Below the pieces are notes generated by a model that made no database searches, was not told the origin of the DNA, and saw nothing but the letters and a program-made list of their open reading frames with translations. From Alternaria dauci (taxonomy: Eukaryota > Ascomycota > Dothideomycetes > Pleosporales > Pleosporaceae): a stretch of 64,000 nt of DNA. This document shows positions 33,695 to 45,740 of the stretch, in pieces. A program made the position numbers and the translations under genes. The stretch is taken from the NCBI RefSeq assembly GCF_042100115.1, contig NC_091275.1:2790001-2854000 (forward strand), written 5' to 3'. How positions within the stretch are numbered: position 1 is the first letter of the stretch; every line of letters starts with the position of its first letter.

Positions 33695-36600
33695 TCATAC
33701 CTTCCGCGCGCCAAAGAGACTCAAGTTGATTGCAGTCTCATTGCCGTTCGGGTTGCCAGAAGACTCAGCTAGAATCTCCCACCTCGGCTGTACGAACGGG
33801 TAGTGCCGAATCTCCCTGTCTTGCCTGATTTGCAGCTTGCCCGGCGCCTGCGTACCCGTCTGGCCTTGGCTACTCGTTTGGCCCTGACTCGCTGCAGGAG
33901 TCGAACGCTGCGAGTAGACAGGCGAGGGTTGCATGGCGCGCTGTTGCATTTGCTGCATCTGCTGCATTTGCTGCATCTGCTGCATTTGCGACATTTGCTG
34001 AAGCGGAGAAGGAGAGGCTTGACCCGACGGTGTTCGTTGAAGCTGAGCAGGCAGCATCTTGTTCTGCGGATGCTGATGGTATTGCTGCTGCTGTGCGCGC
34101 ATCTGTTGCGCTTGTTGAGCTGCCTGCATCTGCTGCTGTCTTTGCTGTTGCTGCTGATGGATGTAGCGTTGTTGCGGCGTTGCAGAACTATTGGCTGATC
34201 CCTGTGGGCTTTGATATGGCGACGGCTGGTTTTGAAGGGGTGTCGGTGTTGGTGGTTGTGAGGACGCTTGGTTCAGAGGAGTGTTGACTGGTTTGGCGAG
34301 AACAAGCCAGCCGTCGACTGGTGCTGTCACTCCCAGAATGAAGACACACCGTGCATCGCTTGCAAGCCTGGCACCTTCCAATCGAGTAACGTGAAACCGG
34401 ACGTCATCCGATATGTAGTCTGAAAGGAACACTGTAACATCGAAGACATGCTCAGTGATTGTAGGGTATAATTCCAAAGATGGATGCATGAGTAGAGCAG
34501 CCATGGCGCTCATCATGGCGGTTTGGTGTGGATGGGTCGCGTCGCTCAGCATGACCGATGCATGAGACACAACCAGACGGAGGAGGGCATTCAACCAAGA
34601 GTATACCTCAAGAACTGAGAGTCTGCCGTCTTCAAGCGCCTGGCCTAGACCTTTGAATCTCTCGATCAAGGCCTGAAGCAGAGCAGTCTGTTCCGTGGTC
34701 TCCGAGCGCTTACTGGAAGTCAAGTCAATGACCGTAAGATACTTTTGAACTACTGCCGGCGAGACCATTTCAACCTCTTCTGCTTTGACTGCAGTTGGCA
34801 TGCGCAAGAATGCAGAGGCGTTTATGATCTCGCGTTCGGCATGTTGTCGAATCTGGTCAGTGAGAGTAGCATCCAAGCTTGCGAGAAGCTCTAACCCTGA
34901 AGGTTGATCCTCTTCTACTGCTGTCTTGATAGCGCTTAAGAGAGATGCAGAAAGTGGCTCACTTGAGCCTCCCAACGAGGCTGCGCTTGATGAGAACAGC
35001 TGTTCAATGGTCGCTTGGCAAATCGGCAACGACAGCTCGCTTGCAAGCGCAAAGACTGCGAGTACTTGCTGTCCAGGGTTCTTTTCTGGCAGTCGCATAT
35101 GGCCTTTGGGATCTAGGAGGTTGTCTAGTGACGACTTGAGGTAATGACTTGAACCCTCTTTGTTCAGCTTGGACAGGCATCCCGGGTCGCTAACAAGGCG
35201 ATGTTTCAGGACATGAAGCATGGGCTTGCTGCGCAGGAAGTCTGAAAGCTGCCCTTGGGCCTTCTGAGAAGACATCATTGAACCAAGCCCAATTACCTCA
35301 CTAATACACTGCGTAAAGCGTCCTTCGGTTTCTAGGAAGAGCTTTCGTTGCTCCAGGCGATATCGATATGCATCTTGGGGCGAGCAAGACTGAACAAGTG
35401 TATCAGACGGCAAAGCAATCAGCATGCCCTTGAGAGCGCTCTGGAAACCGCCTTCAGAAGGACTGGTCTTGAACTTGGCGATACAAGCTCGAAGAGTATC
35501 CAGGAAAGATGCCAAAGGAACACAGCCGGAACCAACAAGAGTAGGCAAGGCTACCCGCAGCGTGTCAGTCCTTTGAGCCATCAGGCTTAAGATCAGCCAT
35601 TCGTTTACGACCATGTCGAAGGTCGGCTCGTCGAAGCAACGCAGCCGATGGAACCAAGCATGGTGGCTGTTCAAGTGGAACGAGCCCTTGGCTAGGTGTT
35701 CTTCTAGGTTACTGACAATCTTGCGAAGTACTCGTCCCATCATTTGCTGATCCATGCTAGTACCACTTGAAAGAACGCGCTCAATCTCGTCGTCCGACGA
35801 CGATCCGGTTTGCATGACCTCACCCATGTTGTCGGAAGCTGGCGAACAGGCTACGAGTGAGTTTTGCTGGTTCAATTGACTCAAGTCATAGTTGATGAGC
35901 TGCGGGACTTGGCCATCAGCATGCGCCGTACGAACCAAGCTGGCGAGACTGAGCAACAGTTCGCGGTCGGGTAGTCGAATCGTTCGCAGGGCAGTATATC
36001 TCGATGCGATTCTATGAAACAGAGGATCAAATGCACCTATAGCACGAAAGGCTTTGGCGTGGTAATTGATTGTGTCTGCAGCAGAAGCAAGAACACTAGG
36101 ATCCAAAGATGAAGTTGCCACGCCGACAATGTCCGCGAGTATAGCGAGGTCTCCAAAGCGCTCAAGGTAGGATCTTACTATGTGGAAGTCCCATGGCGTC
36201 AACAAAGAGACAGCAGCGGTTTCTTCGATAGACGAGTCCTTGGTAGGTATGCTATACAACGTAAGTGAAAGCGTGGCCAGTGTACTGAAGGAACTTACTG
36301 TGTGCTGACCTCAGCATACTGAGCGACATGTTGACGCAACCAGATGCCCAGCTCAAGCTTTACTGTCGAACTAAGCCTGTCTAGCTCTACGTCGTTCGGC
36401 TTAGCTGTGGCGCTGTAGATACCGAACAAGGTAGGTAGTGTCTGGGATATCATGTGCTCGGCGTAGCCAAGGGCTCTTTGTTCTGACTCGGCTGAATGCA
36501 TAGTTCCACGTAGGAGTGTATTCCGTAACGTACGGATTTGGTCTGGTAGTCCACTGAGAGGTATTTCAGTGACCAAGCGCAGCGGCCAGGATTGCGGTGA

Positions 36601-38472
36601 GGATAGATCTGTGTTGTGTTCTGTGGACCCCGTAGCGATGAGCCACTGGAGATAGCGTCCGGTCGCGAAAGTCTTTGAGCGAACCAACTCAGCAACGATT
36701 CTGAAGAGAATGCCCGGGTCACCGGTAGCCACCCAGGCCATGTCACGGAAGTACAAAACGACCCCGTCGTACACGTCTGCGCCAAGATGGTTCCACCTGC
36801 GGAGCAGCCGGGTTGCCAGGTAGATCCTGTGCGCTCCATCTCGATAACACGTACATGACCACTGGAGAAGGATGCCGATTAATCGTGGAGCGTCGGCGAC
36901 AATCTCCATACAGTCACAGGACAGGTCCTCAATGCGCACTGGCTTGGTGTAGTCCACAGAGTCTAGTATCCGGTAGACGCGGCCAGCCGGTGTCTGCGAG
37001 GCGGAGGGGACTCTGATTGGGGATTGCAGGAGCCTAGTATTTCTCAGCTCGAGCCTCCGGACGGCTTGCGTTACATGTGCATGGTTTTTCCTCTCTGCGA
37101 GTTTTTGCAGAAGGGGGCCATATCTGGCCCACGCCGTCGGAAGCAGCAGACAGGCAGGCCGTGTCGCGAGCAGTCGGATGACCGTATTCTCTAGATATTG
37201 CAAGACGGCCAAGTAAGGCCTCAGATCCTCGAGTCGATAGATCTTGTCGAGCTGATTGAGCAGTGACTCGGCAAGAGATTTACCACGGCGTCGACAGCAG
37301 GTTACGGCCGTCCAGTAGTGAGAGATGGATACGACCAGCAGCCAGATGAAGAGGCGTTCGGAGGGACATGTGTCGAGGCCATTGACTATCCAATCCAGAA
37401 AGTGGTCGTCGTCGAGGAGGTGTTCTTTGTAGAGGTGAGTCGCAAGCTGCAGGGCATACGTGATCCGGGGTTTCCAGTCACCCTGCCCAATACTGCCAAT
37501 GACGCCGTCGATGAACTGCTCGACCGAACTGGTCCAGCCTCTGCCCCATGTCACCGTGCCGGCCTGGCCCTTTCTCTTGTGAGCACGCAGCTCGTTGATG
37601 CCGACGCACTTGGCCAACCACAGGGCTCTTGGGAGAGGGATGTTCTTGTTGAGACATTGTTCCAGCAGCACTTTGCCTGTGAGCCCGTGGGGGATGGTGC
37701 GGCTGAGTCTGCGGAGGCCGGTCGTTGGATTTGCGAGGTCGTGCAGCCACTGCTCGCGGGTCGAGTCTCTCAACGTCAGGCGCGGCGGAGGCTTGAAGGT
37801 ATTAGGGGTTTGCAGGCGGCCGGCCTGTTGTCTCTTCTCGAGTACAGCGACGAACAGGGTCGACAGCGTGCTAAGCCCGGACTTGTTCTTGAGGTTGTTG
37901 ATGAGCGAGGGGCGGGCCGTGTTGGACTCGTTCATAATCTGCGGCTTGTTGCTGACGCCGGCCTTGATGAGCGCCTCAGTCAGGTTGTCCTCGGGATTGT
38001 TGCCGGTCCATGGAAATAGATCGGCCGCCTTCCCACCGGGAAAATGGACAGGTGGAGCCACGGCTTCAGGACCGCCGGGCTTGGGCGCATCTTTGACTCC
38101 TGTGCCGCCGGGCAGTATGCGACGCTGGTGCGAAGCGTCTCTCAGGTGCAGGGAGCCTGGGCGTGGGGGTTGGGGCAGGTTCGCGGTCGGCTGGTACGGC
38201 AACGCGTGCAGGGGCAGCTCGAGGGCGTGGATTGGGGGGACGGTGGTGTAGAAGAGCGGCGGGCGGCCGCGAGGCGGAGGTCTCGCGGCATCGTGGGCAG
38301 CACTGTGGTTAGAGGGCGGGCGCTCGTCGTCGAGGGCCGGATCGATGCAGTCCGGCTGAAGGAGCGTATGGGCAGGCTTCGAGGGCCGGCGCTGCGCCTG
38401 GGACCGAGGAGGCAGGGCGGTGCCGCGATTCTGTAGAGATTCGTGAATCCCCGGGCCAGGTCGAGAAGTCAT
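33695..38472 (-). CDS. MED12: Mediator of RNA polymerase II transcription subunit 12
   Basis: Exons 36299-38472 and 33695-36251 with a 47-nt intron give 1576 residues. The N-terminus is Pro-rich. The Med12 domain is clear around residues 240-300 (IPHGLTGKVLLEQCLNKNIP, LPRALWLAKCVGINELRAHK). The rest is a long helical region with TPWDFHIVRSYLERFGDLAI, typical of Srb8/Med12. The C-terminal 200 residues are rich in Gln and Pro, with an (MQQ)n tract. Med12 belongs to the CDK8 kinase module of Mediator and activates the kinase with cyclin C. I start at ATG 38470-38472, because the frame upstream has no ATG. The protein ends with FGARKV; a hidden last intron is not excluded. Confidence 0.9.
33945..34000. 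repeat. Nine-base tandem repeat coding for (MQQ)n in MED12
   Basis: Six tandem units of about nine bases, alternating 'gcatttgct' and 'gcatctgct' on the plus strand, encode Met-Gln-Gln on the minus strand. A second looser Gln-rich stretch lies at about 34060-34165. Such repeats often vary in copy number between strains. Confidence 0.85.
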
Positions 38473-38908
38473 CGCACACACAGCGACTTCATCGTTGTAT
38501 CAGGCGCATGCAGTTGTTGGGCCACGGGAGCGGGCGAGGGCTGGGCGAGGTCAGGAGGCGCCGGTGTTGGGGCGGCAGCATGTGCGAGCAACACACTCGG
38601 GAAGGGCACGGAGGGGCTGATGTGTTGCTCGGATGAGGGCAATGGGGGCCGGACGCAGAGGGATTGACGTGAGGTCTGAGGTTATCGTGGATTGCGAACA
38701 GCGGAGACGATCAGCCGGTAATACGACACAGCGACATGGGTGCCACACTAAGACGGGGCCAACAACATGCCGGCCCGGTGCCAGACACAGCCAGCCGCCG
38801 CTCACGCCTCACGCTGCAACAAAGATTACTCCATCCATCTCCACTCTGCCACTCTGCGGTACATATCTCGGCCACCGACGACACACCGCCCGCACCACCA
38901 GCTCCACG
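38473..38908. promoter_or_regulatory. Divergent promoter region of MED12 and the Asterix gene
   Basis: 436 bp between divergent starts. GC-rich and without a TATA box that I can see. Confidence 0.45.
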
Positions 38909-39660
38909 ATGGCTTCCAAGAAGGACCTGCGCCGCGCCGACCTCAGTACGTACGATAGCATAGCCGCCGAACTGCCGTCATAGGGGTTCCTGCGGTTTAA
39001 CCTTTCCACCTGCAATGCCCGCGGTCACGTGTCTAACGCGCCTTCACCTGCAGTCGTGCCCTATGCCGAGCCAGCAAAGGCCAAGGATGAAAACGAGATG
39101 GCGAGCACCCTCTCGACCACGCTGCCCATGGCTGCTGTAAGTGACCTTGCCCACCCCGATCCCATGCTGCACGGCTGATATATCGTGTCCCAGATCTTCA
39201 CACGAAACAAGTAGGCACTACCCGAATACGTGTCTAGTTGTGCCCAATATCAATCACTGACATCACGCGTGCTGCACAGGTTGATCGGCTGGTAGGTTTT
39301 GCCCATCTTGTGCCACGTTCCCCATTGACTCGATGCAGGGTGGCTGTAGTATTCGCTATCCAGTCGTGGCTCGCTGAGACACCCGATCAGAGGAGGACCT
39401 CGTCCACACCCGCCTACTACCAGGTGGGCATGTCTGGTACGTATCAGTAATTCCCAACACTCGTTCATCAAGCTAACCAAGATACAGCAATGTCGCTTGT
39501 AGTTGTAAGTTTGGCCCCCTGGACGTGACACTGACTTTGAGTGGTTGCTCTTATTGATGCCGTGATACAGAGTTACTCGTCCCTGTTCCTTCCGCCCCCG
39601 CCGGTCAGGCCTGGCCAAGCGTCTGGAACGGAAGCGTTCCCTGCTGCTCCGCCGTCGTAG
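38909..39660 (+). CDS. Asterix (PAT complex subunit, UPF0139) homologue
   Basis: Seven exons (38909-38945, 39054-39136, 39194-39210, 39280-39291, 39339-39436, 39488-39504, 39571-39660) give 117 residues with every phase consistent. Three exons are 17, 12 and 17 nt long. The protein has the family's DLIVPYAEP start, an ENEMASTLSTTLPMAAIFTR stretch and a first membrane segment (LIGWVAVVFAIQSWLA). Then come TPDQRRTSSTPAYYQVGMS and a second hydrophobic stretch ending in FLPPPP. In animals Asterix binds CCDC47 in the PAT complex, which shields polar membrane helices during insertion at the ER. The fungal role is inferred from that. Exons this small are easy to miss in automatic annotation. Confidence 0.87.
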
Positions 39661-40109
39661 GTTGCCGTGCAAGAAGTTGGGGTGTAGCTGGTAGTCAGGT
39701 AGCCACTGTACCATGTAAATGTATAATTCCACATTCTCACCGAGTAAGCGACGAGACTCGTCCCTCGGCTCGTAATACCCATATTACCTGGTCCTCATCA
39801 TCGTCCTTTTGTCATCCGCGTCTTACGCCAGTCGTACCGATCAGCTTCGAGACGGCAAGCAGCACAGCACCACCCTTTACTGCGCACAGACCACGGCGGG
39901 GCTCGCCTTCCTCTCCCGCCGCGTTCCCCACCTCTTTCTCTCAGCCTGCTCGACCCTACCAACACTCACTTGCAGCCTCCCCGACTTGTGCACCACCGCG
40001 ACCAAACCACCCAAACTCTTCTCCCAGCCCACGCACGACATTCGCCCGCTGCCCACGGCATCCACACCCCAACAACCCCCCACCTACACGCGCGCTCACC
40101 GACTGTCGT
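39661..40109. promoter_or_regulatory. eIF1 promoter and pyrimidine-rich leader
   Basis: 449 bp between the end of the Asterix gene and the eIF1 start. The last 200 bp are strongly C/T-rich on the coding strand, as in leaders of highly expressed fungal translation genes. Confidence 0.5.
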
Positions 40110-40710
40110 ATGTCCATCGAGAACCTCAAGACCTTCGGTAAGACGTCACACCTGAAGCGCACGCGAGGCAGCTACTGACCAAGTGTGTGCAGACCCGTTC
40201 GCGGAAGCGGATGAAGATACCGGCCAGGTCAAGCAGACTCAGCAGGACTACATTCATATTCGTATCCAACGTACGTGCCTCACCGCCCTTGCACGCTGGT
40301 GCAAAGTCCTCACCATGCACCCAACCCCCTTGCGCACTCCCCAGCATGTCCCCAAAGGCTCACGCATGCCCTGTGATATACTTCAAAAAAACATCACAGC
40401 TGACACATCACAGAGCGCAATGGCCGCAAGACCCTGACGACCGTCCAAGGTCTTCCCAAGAAGTTTGACCAGAAGAAGATCCTCAAAGTGATCAAAAAGA
40501 AGTTTGCCTGCAATGGCACCATCGTGAGCGATGCCGAAATGGGCGAAGTCGTCCAGCTCCAAGGCGATCAGCGCAAAGATGTCCAGGACTTCTTGACCGA
40601 CAAGAAGGAGGGACTTGGCCTCGATGCTAAGACGATCAAGGTGAGTCACAGCAACGTGAGTTTTGTATCGAGCCACAAACTGACCGTAACCCCAGGTCCA
40701 CGGTTTCTAG
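40110..40710 (+). CDS. SUI1: Translation initiation factor eIF1
   Basis: Four exons (40110-40137, 40193-40270, 40414-40640, 40696-40710) give 115 residues. The last exon holds only V-H-G-F and the stop; this VHGF/IHGF end is the normal end of eIF1. Family motifs are MSIENLKTFDPFAEAD, YIHIRIQQRNGRKTLTTVQG, LKVIKKKFACNGTIV and VVQLQGDQRKDVQDFL. eIF1 binds the 40S subunit near the P site and keeps start-codon choice strict. The intron between exons 2 and 3 is long for this window (143 nt). Confidence 0.96.
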
Positions 40711-41185
40711 TCTTCCATGACTGCTACCTTGTGCCCTTTCGATATGCCGGCTTCCTTCGTCTGCAGCGCGGCTAAGGCGGCACAGCTTTCTGTAAGCCTG
40801 AGTCATACGCCCTGGTACCAGAACGAAGAGAAGGTCGAATTTCGACGTCGAATCGAGCCTATCGCGACAGTGAAATGCTGGGCGCAGAAAGAATGCATGT
40901 ACCCGGGTTGTCGTTATTGCTACTAGCAACTAACACTCGAATGACATGCCTATCCTCTATATACCGCAGTCCCTGGGTGAACAATCCTCCCGTATAGCAC
41001 ACTCCACGTGATGTCAAGATTCTGCACACTTGTGATTTCGACGTCGTGTCTCCATGCCATGTATGATTACACCTGAAGTTTCTAGAGGGCAACCACATGC
41101 TCTTATCACGTCCATCGTATATACAAATATGGTTACAGAGTCTCTCTTTCGTTTCTCCTTCTCTCCCACACCCCAGCTGTCGAAG
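40711..41185. other. Convergent 3' regions of eIF1 and the MBA1-like gene
   Basis: 475 bp without a supported gene. An open frame continues past the eIF1 stop only in a shifted reading and has no coding character. Confidence 0.4.
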
Positions 41186-42535
41186 CTAAGCAGAACCAAC
41201 CTGTGTATCCAACATCTGAGCCCAATACCTCTCGTCCTTTTCAATCACACTCGGCGTCGACTCCTCGGCAAAACCCCACACCTTCCAGTCCTCCTCTGTC
41301 CCCCGGACAACCCTCTTCTGCAACACAATGTACTCGACCACCGTCTTGGGCACTCCGTTGTCTGGGTACTTGTCGCTACTCTTGACAACCTGGTTCTCGT
41401 TCTCGCCCTCATCCTCTAGTTTCTGGATCCGTTGGCGCGCCTTTTCAACTCGTTGGCGCACAGCATCCGGGACCCAGGGGAGACGAGCCGGTATCGCATA
41501 TGAAGACTTGGCAGACGAAGACTTGGCAGGTTTAGACGACGACGAAGAAGAAGAAGAACCGGATCGTTTGAGCGATTGAACCGACTCGATTCGCACAACG
41601 ACTTGTCTGTATGCCGAATCTGGTTGTTCGTCGCCCAGAGGCGCGGCGCGGTGCGAGACTACGCGTGTGGATTTGACTTTGTGGAGGCGCCACGACATTT
41701 TGAGTTTGCTTCCGCGGGCGTTGATACGCTGTTTGAGCTTCTTGACGAGGGGGGGGAGGCATATTTGCTCGAGGGGGGCGATGTTGCCTCTGTTGGATTG
41801 GGTTAGTCCTGTCGTGTGTAGGGTATTGCGGGACTGGAAGGATATAGTGCAGAGACGTACTTGGCAAAGCATTCTTGGATTTGTTTGTAGTGTTTCTGCG
41901 CGAGGGATTTGTATTGTCTGTTGTTGAATGGATCGACGGGTAGGTATTTTGTCCAGCCGGATTTTTGGATGCATGCGCGGTAATAGTATCGTCTGGGTGT
42001 TTCGTGTCAGCTCTCAATGTTCAAAAGTTTCTGCACAATTCTCCAATTCAATATGAACCTGGTTTCCCCCTCTCTTCCTTTTGCTCATGCTCTCACTCCG
42101 GATTTAACCCAAAGAAAGCCCAACTTACGAATAAAGAGCCGTTCCCTTGTGCTTGACCATGTTCCAGTAATATCGCATTACCCCTCGAACTCCATCCGCC
42201 TCTTGCCACAAGGCCATAAAGGGCGCTCTGATAATTGTATGCTGCAAAATACCAATATCCTCCGCCATGGAATCTGCATCGCGTTGCGCACGTTCAAAGT
42301 TGACTTTCGGAGAAGGTGCAACTTGGGCTTCGGCCGCAGCCCTTGTTTGCGCCTTGTCCTGGCCGAATTGGCTGCGCTTCTTCGGGCGTGAGGGGGTGCT
42401 CGAGAAAGTGCGGCGGGATGATGGATGGGTTATGACGGGTTGGGCGGAGCGGAGGAGGATTTGGTGGCGTTGAAAGAGGCATTGCCGTTGGAGCGCTGGT
42501 ATTCGTATACTCCGGAGGGGTAATTGTGAAGACAT
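41186..42535 (-). CDS. MBA1: Mitochondrial Tim44-like protein, MBA1/mL45 family
   Basis: Exons 42129-42535, 41861-41992 and 41186-41789 give 380 residues. The N-terminus is a mitochondrial targeting sequence: Arg-rich, few acidic residues, with an RRTFSSTPSRPKK segment. The middle shows the Tim44-like fold seen in Mba1 and mL45: GWTKYLPVDPFNNRQYKSLA, QKHYKQIQECFAKGNIAPLE and LVKKLKQRINARGSKLKMSW, then RVVSHRAAPLG and YRQVVVRIESVQS. An Ser/Lys-rich insert precedes the C-terminus. Mba1 holds the mitoribosome at the inner membrane and helps insert mitochondrially made proteins. The family call is good; whether it acts as Mba1 or as a ribosomal subunit is open. Confidence 0.76.
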
Positions 42536-42981
42536 GGTGGGCGGGACTCGTGCTCGGGGCGAGCGTCGGGCGTTCGCGATGAGGATGTTCAATATGTCAA
42601 AGTCGATGTTCGGGCGGGAAGTCCGCGCTAGTGAGCCTATAGTACGATTGGCTCTACGTATTTACTGCAAGCTGCAGGATGCAAGAACAATCATATGCAA
42701 TGCAAAATGCCCGTTTCGTGAATTGCAAAGACATTTCTTTGCGGAAGAGCGGTACACGCTTGCTATTGGTCTTACATGTCTACCACAAACCATATCCACA
42801 GATTTCATTTCGTCGTACATGTTCCCGTATTCTCGACATTATACAAGTACATGCTCAATCAGAGCTGAGTGGTGATACAAGACGCCATATATGCGTCCCA
42901 AGGTCCCAACTTTTCATAACGCCGTTTCTATGCATCAAAACCTGTACTCTTTTGCACAATTATGCCAAAGACATTGAATCA
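42536..42981. other. Intergenic region: RIM2 3' end and MBA1 promoter
   Basis: 446 bp, both neighbours on the minus strand. No gene or repeat seen. Confidence 0.4.
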
Positions 42982-44182
42982 TCACATGTTGCTGCTCTCT
43001 CCGAGGAACTTGAGCACGCCTTCGTAGGTACCAAACATGATGGCAGCACTGGGTACCACGCGGAACATGTGAGGAACCAGACCGCCGTAGAGCGCCGCCA
43101 TGCCTTCTTCTTTCCATATCAGTCGGAAACATTGGACGAGGCCGGTGTACTTTTGTCGGCCGTCCTCCATTGGTGCCTGCCTTAGACGTGTGCGGACGAC
43201 TTCATGTGGGTATGTGATGAGTGCAGCCACGAATTTAGCTGATCCGGCGGCGGTTAGTTTGCCAGTCCACGCCACAGTCTGGTCCCACACAGTTGGTGGT
43301 TTCCCGCTGGCGATGACACGCTCTTCTCTTCGCGCCAGCGACAGCTTCATCTGCTCGTACAGCATCCATTGCAATGTGCTCTCGGTAACACCCAGGTAAC
43401 TGGCAGTCAACCCGCGATACAGACCACGAACACCTTCTTTCCGTACAGTCTGCATGGTGCAGTCGAATGCGTTCTTGTACTGCCGGCCGCGGCCATCCGC
43501 GTGTGTGTTCTTGTCCAGTTGTAATCTCGTCTTGACGAGCCAAATGGGGTTGGTGGCGGTTCCGGTCACAATACCAGCAGCGGCCGCACTGCAGAGATGC
43601 ACCCATGCTGCCTCTTGACCATTGTTGAAGTGTGTGCTGATCAGGCGCTTGCCGTTGCCGTATGCGAAGAAGTTGATTGCGCGCGCGGGGACTACGCCGA
43701 TAAGATTGGGTCCCAGTCCTTTGAACAGTGCCCGCCATCCCTCTGCCTTGGGGACCTGCCATAATATCTCTCCGGTTTCCCGAATATGTAGGAGCGAGCT
43801 GCGACCGAAGGACATGGTTTCGATTGGGGGCAGGCCACGGGCTGTACGCATTGCGGCGAGATGCTGCTGGTAGAAGGTAGATTGTAGTCGAGTCTTGAGG
43901 ACATCAAGCGGGGCTGTCAGCGTCGCCGAGGCCATGCCACCGAGGCTGTTCAAATGTCAGTCCTAGAGTCATGATTGAGGGTTGGTGGTGGCGTTACCCT
44001 CCAGCGACAAAATGCGCCCATGACTTTCCCGACTTGGGATCTTGTTTGGCTACCGGTGCGCCATCTGGTAGTTTGGGGGGAGTGACTTCTCCCAGCTCTC
44101 GCGACGACGGTGGGAGGGGTTGCAGCGGGTGGGTCGTGTCGTCTCGGATACTTCGAGGTCTGGAGGCTTCTTGCATTGTCAT
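42982..44182 (-). CDS. RIM2: Mitochondrial pyrimidine nucleotide carrier
   Basis: Exons 43998-44182 and 42982-43945 with a 52-nt intron give 382 residues. Three carrier repeats each keep the signature Px[DE]xx[KR]x[RK]: PLDVLKTRLQ, NPIWLVKTRLQ and YPHEVVRTRLRQ (a degenerate form). The intron falls within the first membrane helix (WAHFVAGG to LGGMASATLT). The first loop insert of about 30 residues, the GLGPNLIGVVPARAINFFAY segment and the TESTLQWMLYEQMK stretch fit the Rim2/SLC25A33-36 group. These carry pyrimidine nucleotides, in yeast also together with iron, into the matrix. The protein starts MTMQEASRPRS. The gene is divergent from CIA30. Confidence 0.9.
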
Positions 44183-44506
44183 CGAGGCAGAGAAGGCGTG
44201 TGGCGAAGTGTGGAAATGTGGGCTGAGGAAGGCACACGCGGGAGGAAATTTCGAAGTGTCAGAAACGCCGGGGTATTAGTGTATCATTGGGGGGGTTTGT
44301 CTCGTCAGGCAGCGGAGGTGGTGGGATGTATTTGCACATGCAGCGGTCCCCAGATTTTTGGAATGGTCAACTAAAGCGGCTAGCCTCTGACGAGACTACC
44401 GCGGCGTCATTCGCAGTGCGTCGTGAGCTCATCCGAGTCCGACTGCCATTGCGCCCGCAGCTTTCACGGACTGTGCCTTGAAATTCCCCACACATTCCAC
44501 GCCACC
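44183..44506. promoter_or_regulatory. Divergent promoter region of RIM2 and CIA30
   Basis: 324 bp between two mitochondrial genes transcribed away from each other. An inverted CCAAT box ('attgg', about 44286-44290) followed by a G-run lies in the middle, and could serve the Hap/NF-Y complex that controls respiratory genes. This is inference from the motif alone. Confidence 0.45.
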
Positions 44507-45360
44507 ATGCGACCAACCTCGGCCTGCCTCGCGCCAGGCTTCATGAAGAGGAGCCTGGACGAATTCAAGCGCCTCTCCAACATCGGTGAGCTCTGCAGTT
44601 GCGTGTGCTCGATGCGCCGCCACTAATCTCCGCAGCACTCAAGCTCGAAGGCCTCAGGTCGCCGACCAAACCCTTCCCTCTGATCCACTTCAACCAGCCT
44701 GAAGACCTGGAACGATGCAAGCGCATGAGCGACAAAGACATTGGCGGCTTTTCCACCGCAAACTTCGACTACCATCCTGCCACCCAAACCGAGCCCCCAC
44801 ACGTCCGCTTCCACGGTACCATATCCACACAACTACCACAGAACCAACCACACATTCAGAGAACAGGCTATGCGGGCTGGAGAACGCTTGACCGGGGCTC
44901 CACCATCTTCGGCAAGTCAGTATGGGATGTGAGCATGTACAACTTCCTTGCAATTCAGTTCAAGTCGGACGGTCGCAAATACTTTGTGAACGTGCAGACC
45001 GAGTCCATTGTGCCCACAGATATCCACCAGCATCTGCTGCACTCCAAGACACCCGGCGAGTGGGAGACGATCCTGATAAAGTGGAACGAGTTTGTGCGGA
45101 CGAACCATGGGCAGGTTGTAGAGCCACAGAGGGAGATGTTGACACAGAAGGTAAGGACGGTGGGTATCTCGTTGATAGATCGGATACCTGGGCCATACGA
45201 TCTAAGCATCAGCAAGATCTGGGCGACCAACGCAACTAGCGAGGATGAGTTCCTGAACAGCGCCCCAGTACCGCGTCTGCAGTCTAGCCAAAACGACCTC
45301 AAGAACGTTGCGAGGAAAGACTCTGGATTCGGTGAGGCGTCGCGAGAGACGATTACTTAG
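44507..45360 (+). CDS. CIA30: Complex I intermediate-associated protein 30 (NDUFAF1 homologue)
   Basis: Exons 44507-44585 and 44636-45360 give 267 residues. The start has a perfect 'gccaccATG' context. The CIA30 domain covers most of the protein: the STANFDYHPA region, GYAGWRTLDRGSTIFGKSVW, YNFLAIQFKSDGRKYFVNVQ, GEWETILIKWNEFVRTNHGQ and VRTVGISLIDRIPGPYDLSI. CIA30 is an assembly factor for the membrane arm of respiratory complex I in the mitochondrial inner membrane. The N-terminus (MRPTSACLAPGFMKRSLDEF) is basic and suits import into mitochondria. Confidence 0.92.
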
Positions 45361-45740
45361 TTGTAAATAATGAATACAAACTTGCATTCTCTTTTGCACC
45401 ACTTTCCAATAGTCCTGCGCTACTGACCCCTACGTAATATGATTGTATGGCAATAGTATCACAGACAAAGTCGTAAGTGGGACCATGCTTGAGACGCATG
45501 ACTTCGCGACAAGTACGCGCTGCGCGCCTCGGCTGTTGACACCTTCCCACCACTTTCAACAAACACCCATCTTGAACCTCGCAGCCTTGGCAGGTAGACC
45601 AACGATCACTTTGCCCGAATGCAGTGCAAATGTCGCACGGCCCTATACAACAGTTCTTGTGTCGGCGATAATTGCGACTACTAACATCGTCTGCGCCCAA
45701 CGCTTTGTTCTGCTACCAACTTCAACCCTCAACCACAAAG
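45361..45740. other. Intergenic region: CIA30 3' end and APC5 promoter
   Basis: 380 bp, both neighbours on the plus strand. No gene or distinct motif seen. Confidence 0.4.

Noticed and set aside
37318..38019. Long open frames on the strand opposite MED12
   Set aside because: They are antisense to a conserved Med12 domain and arise from GC-rich codon use.
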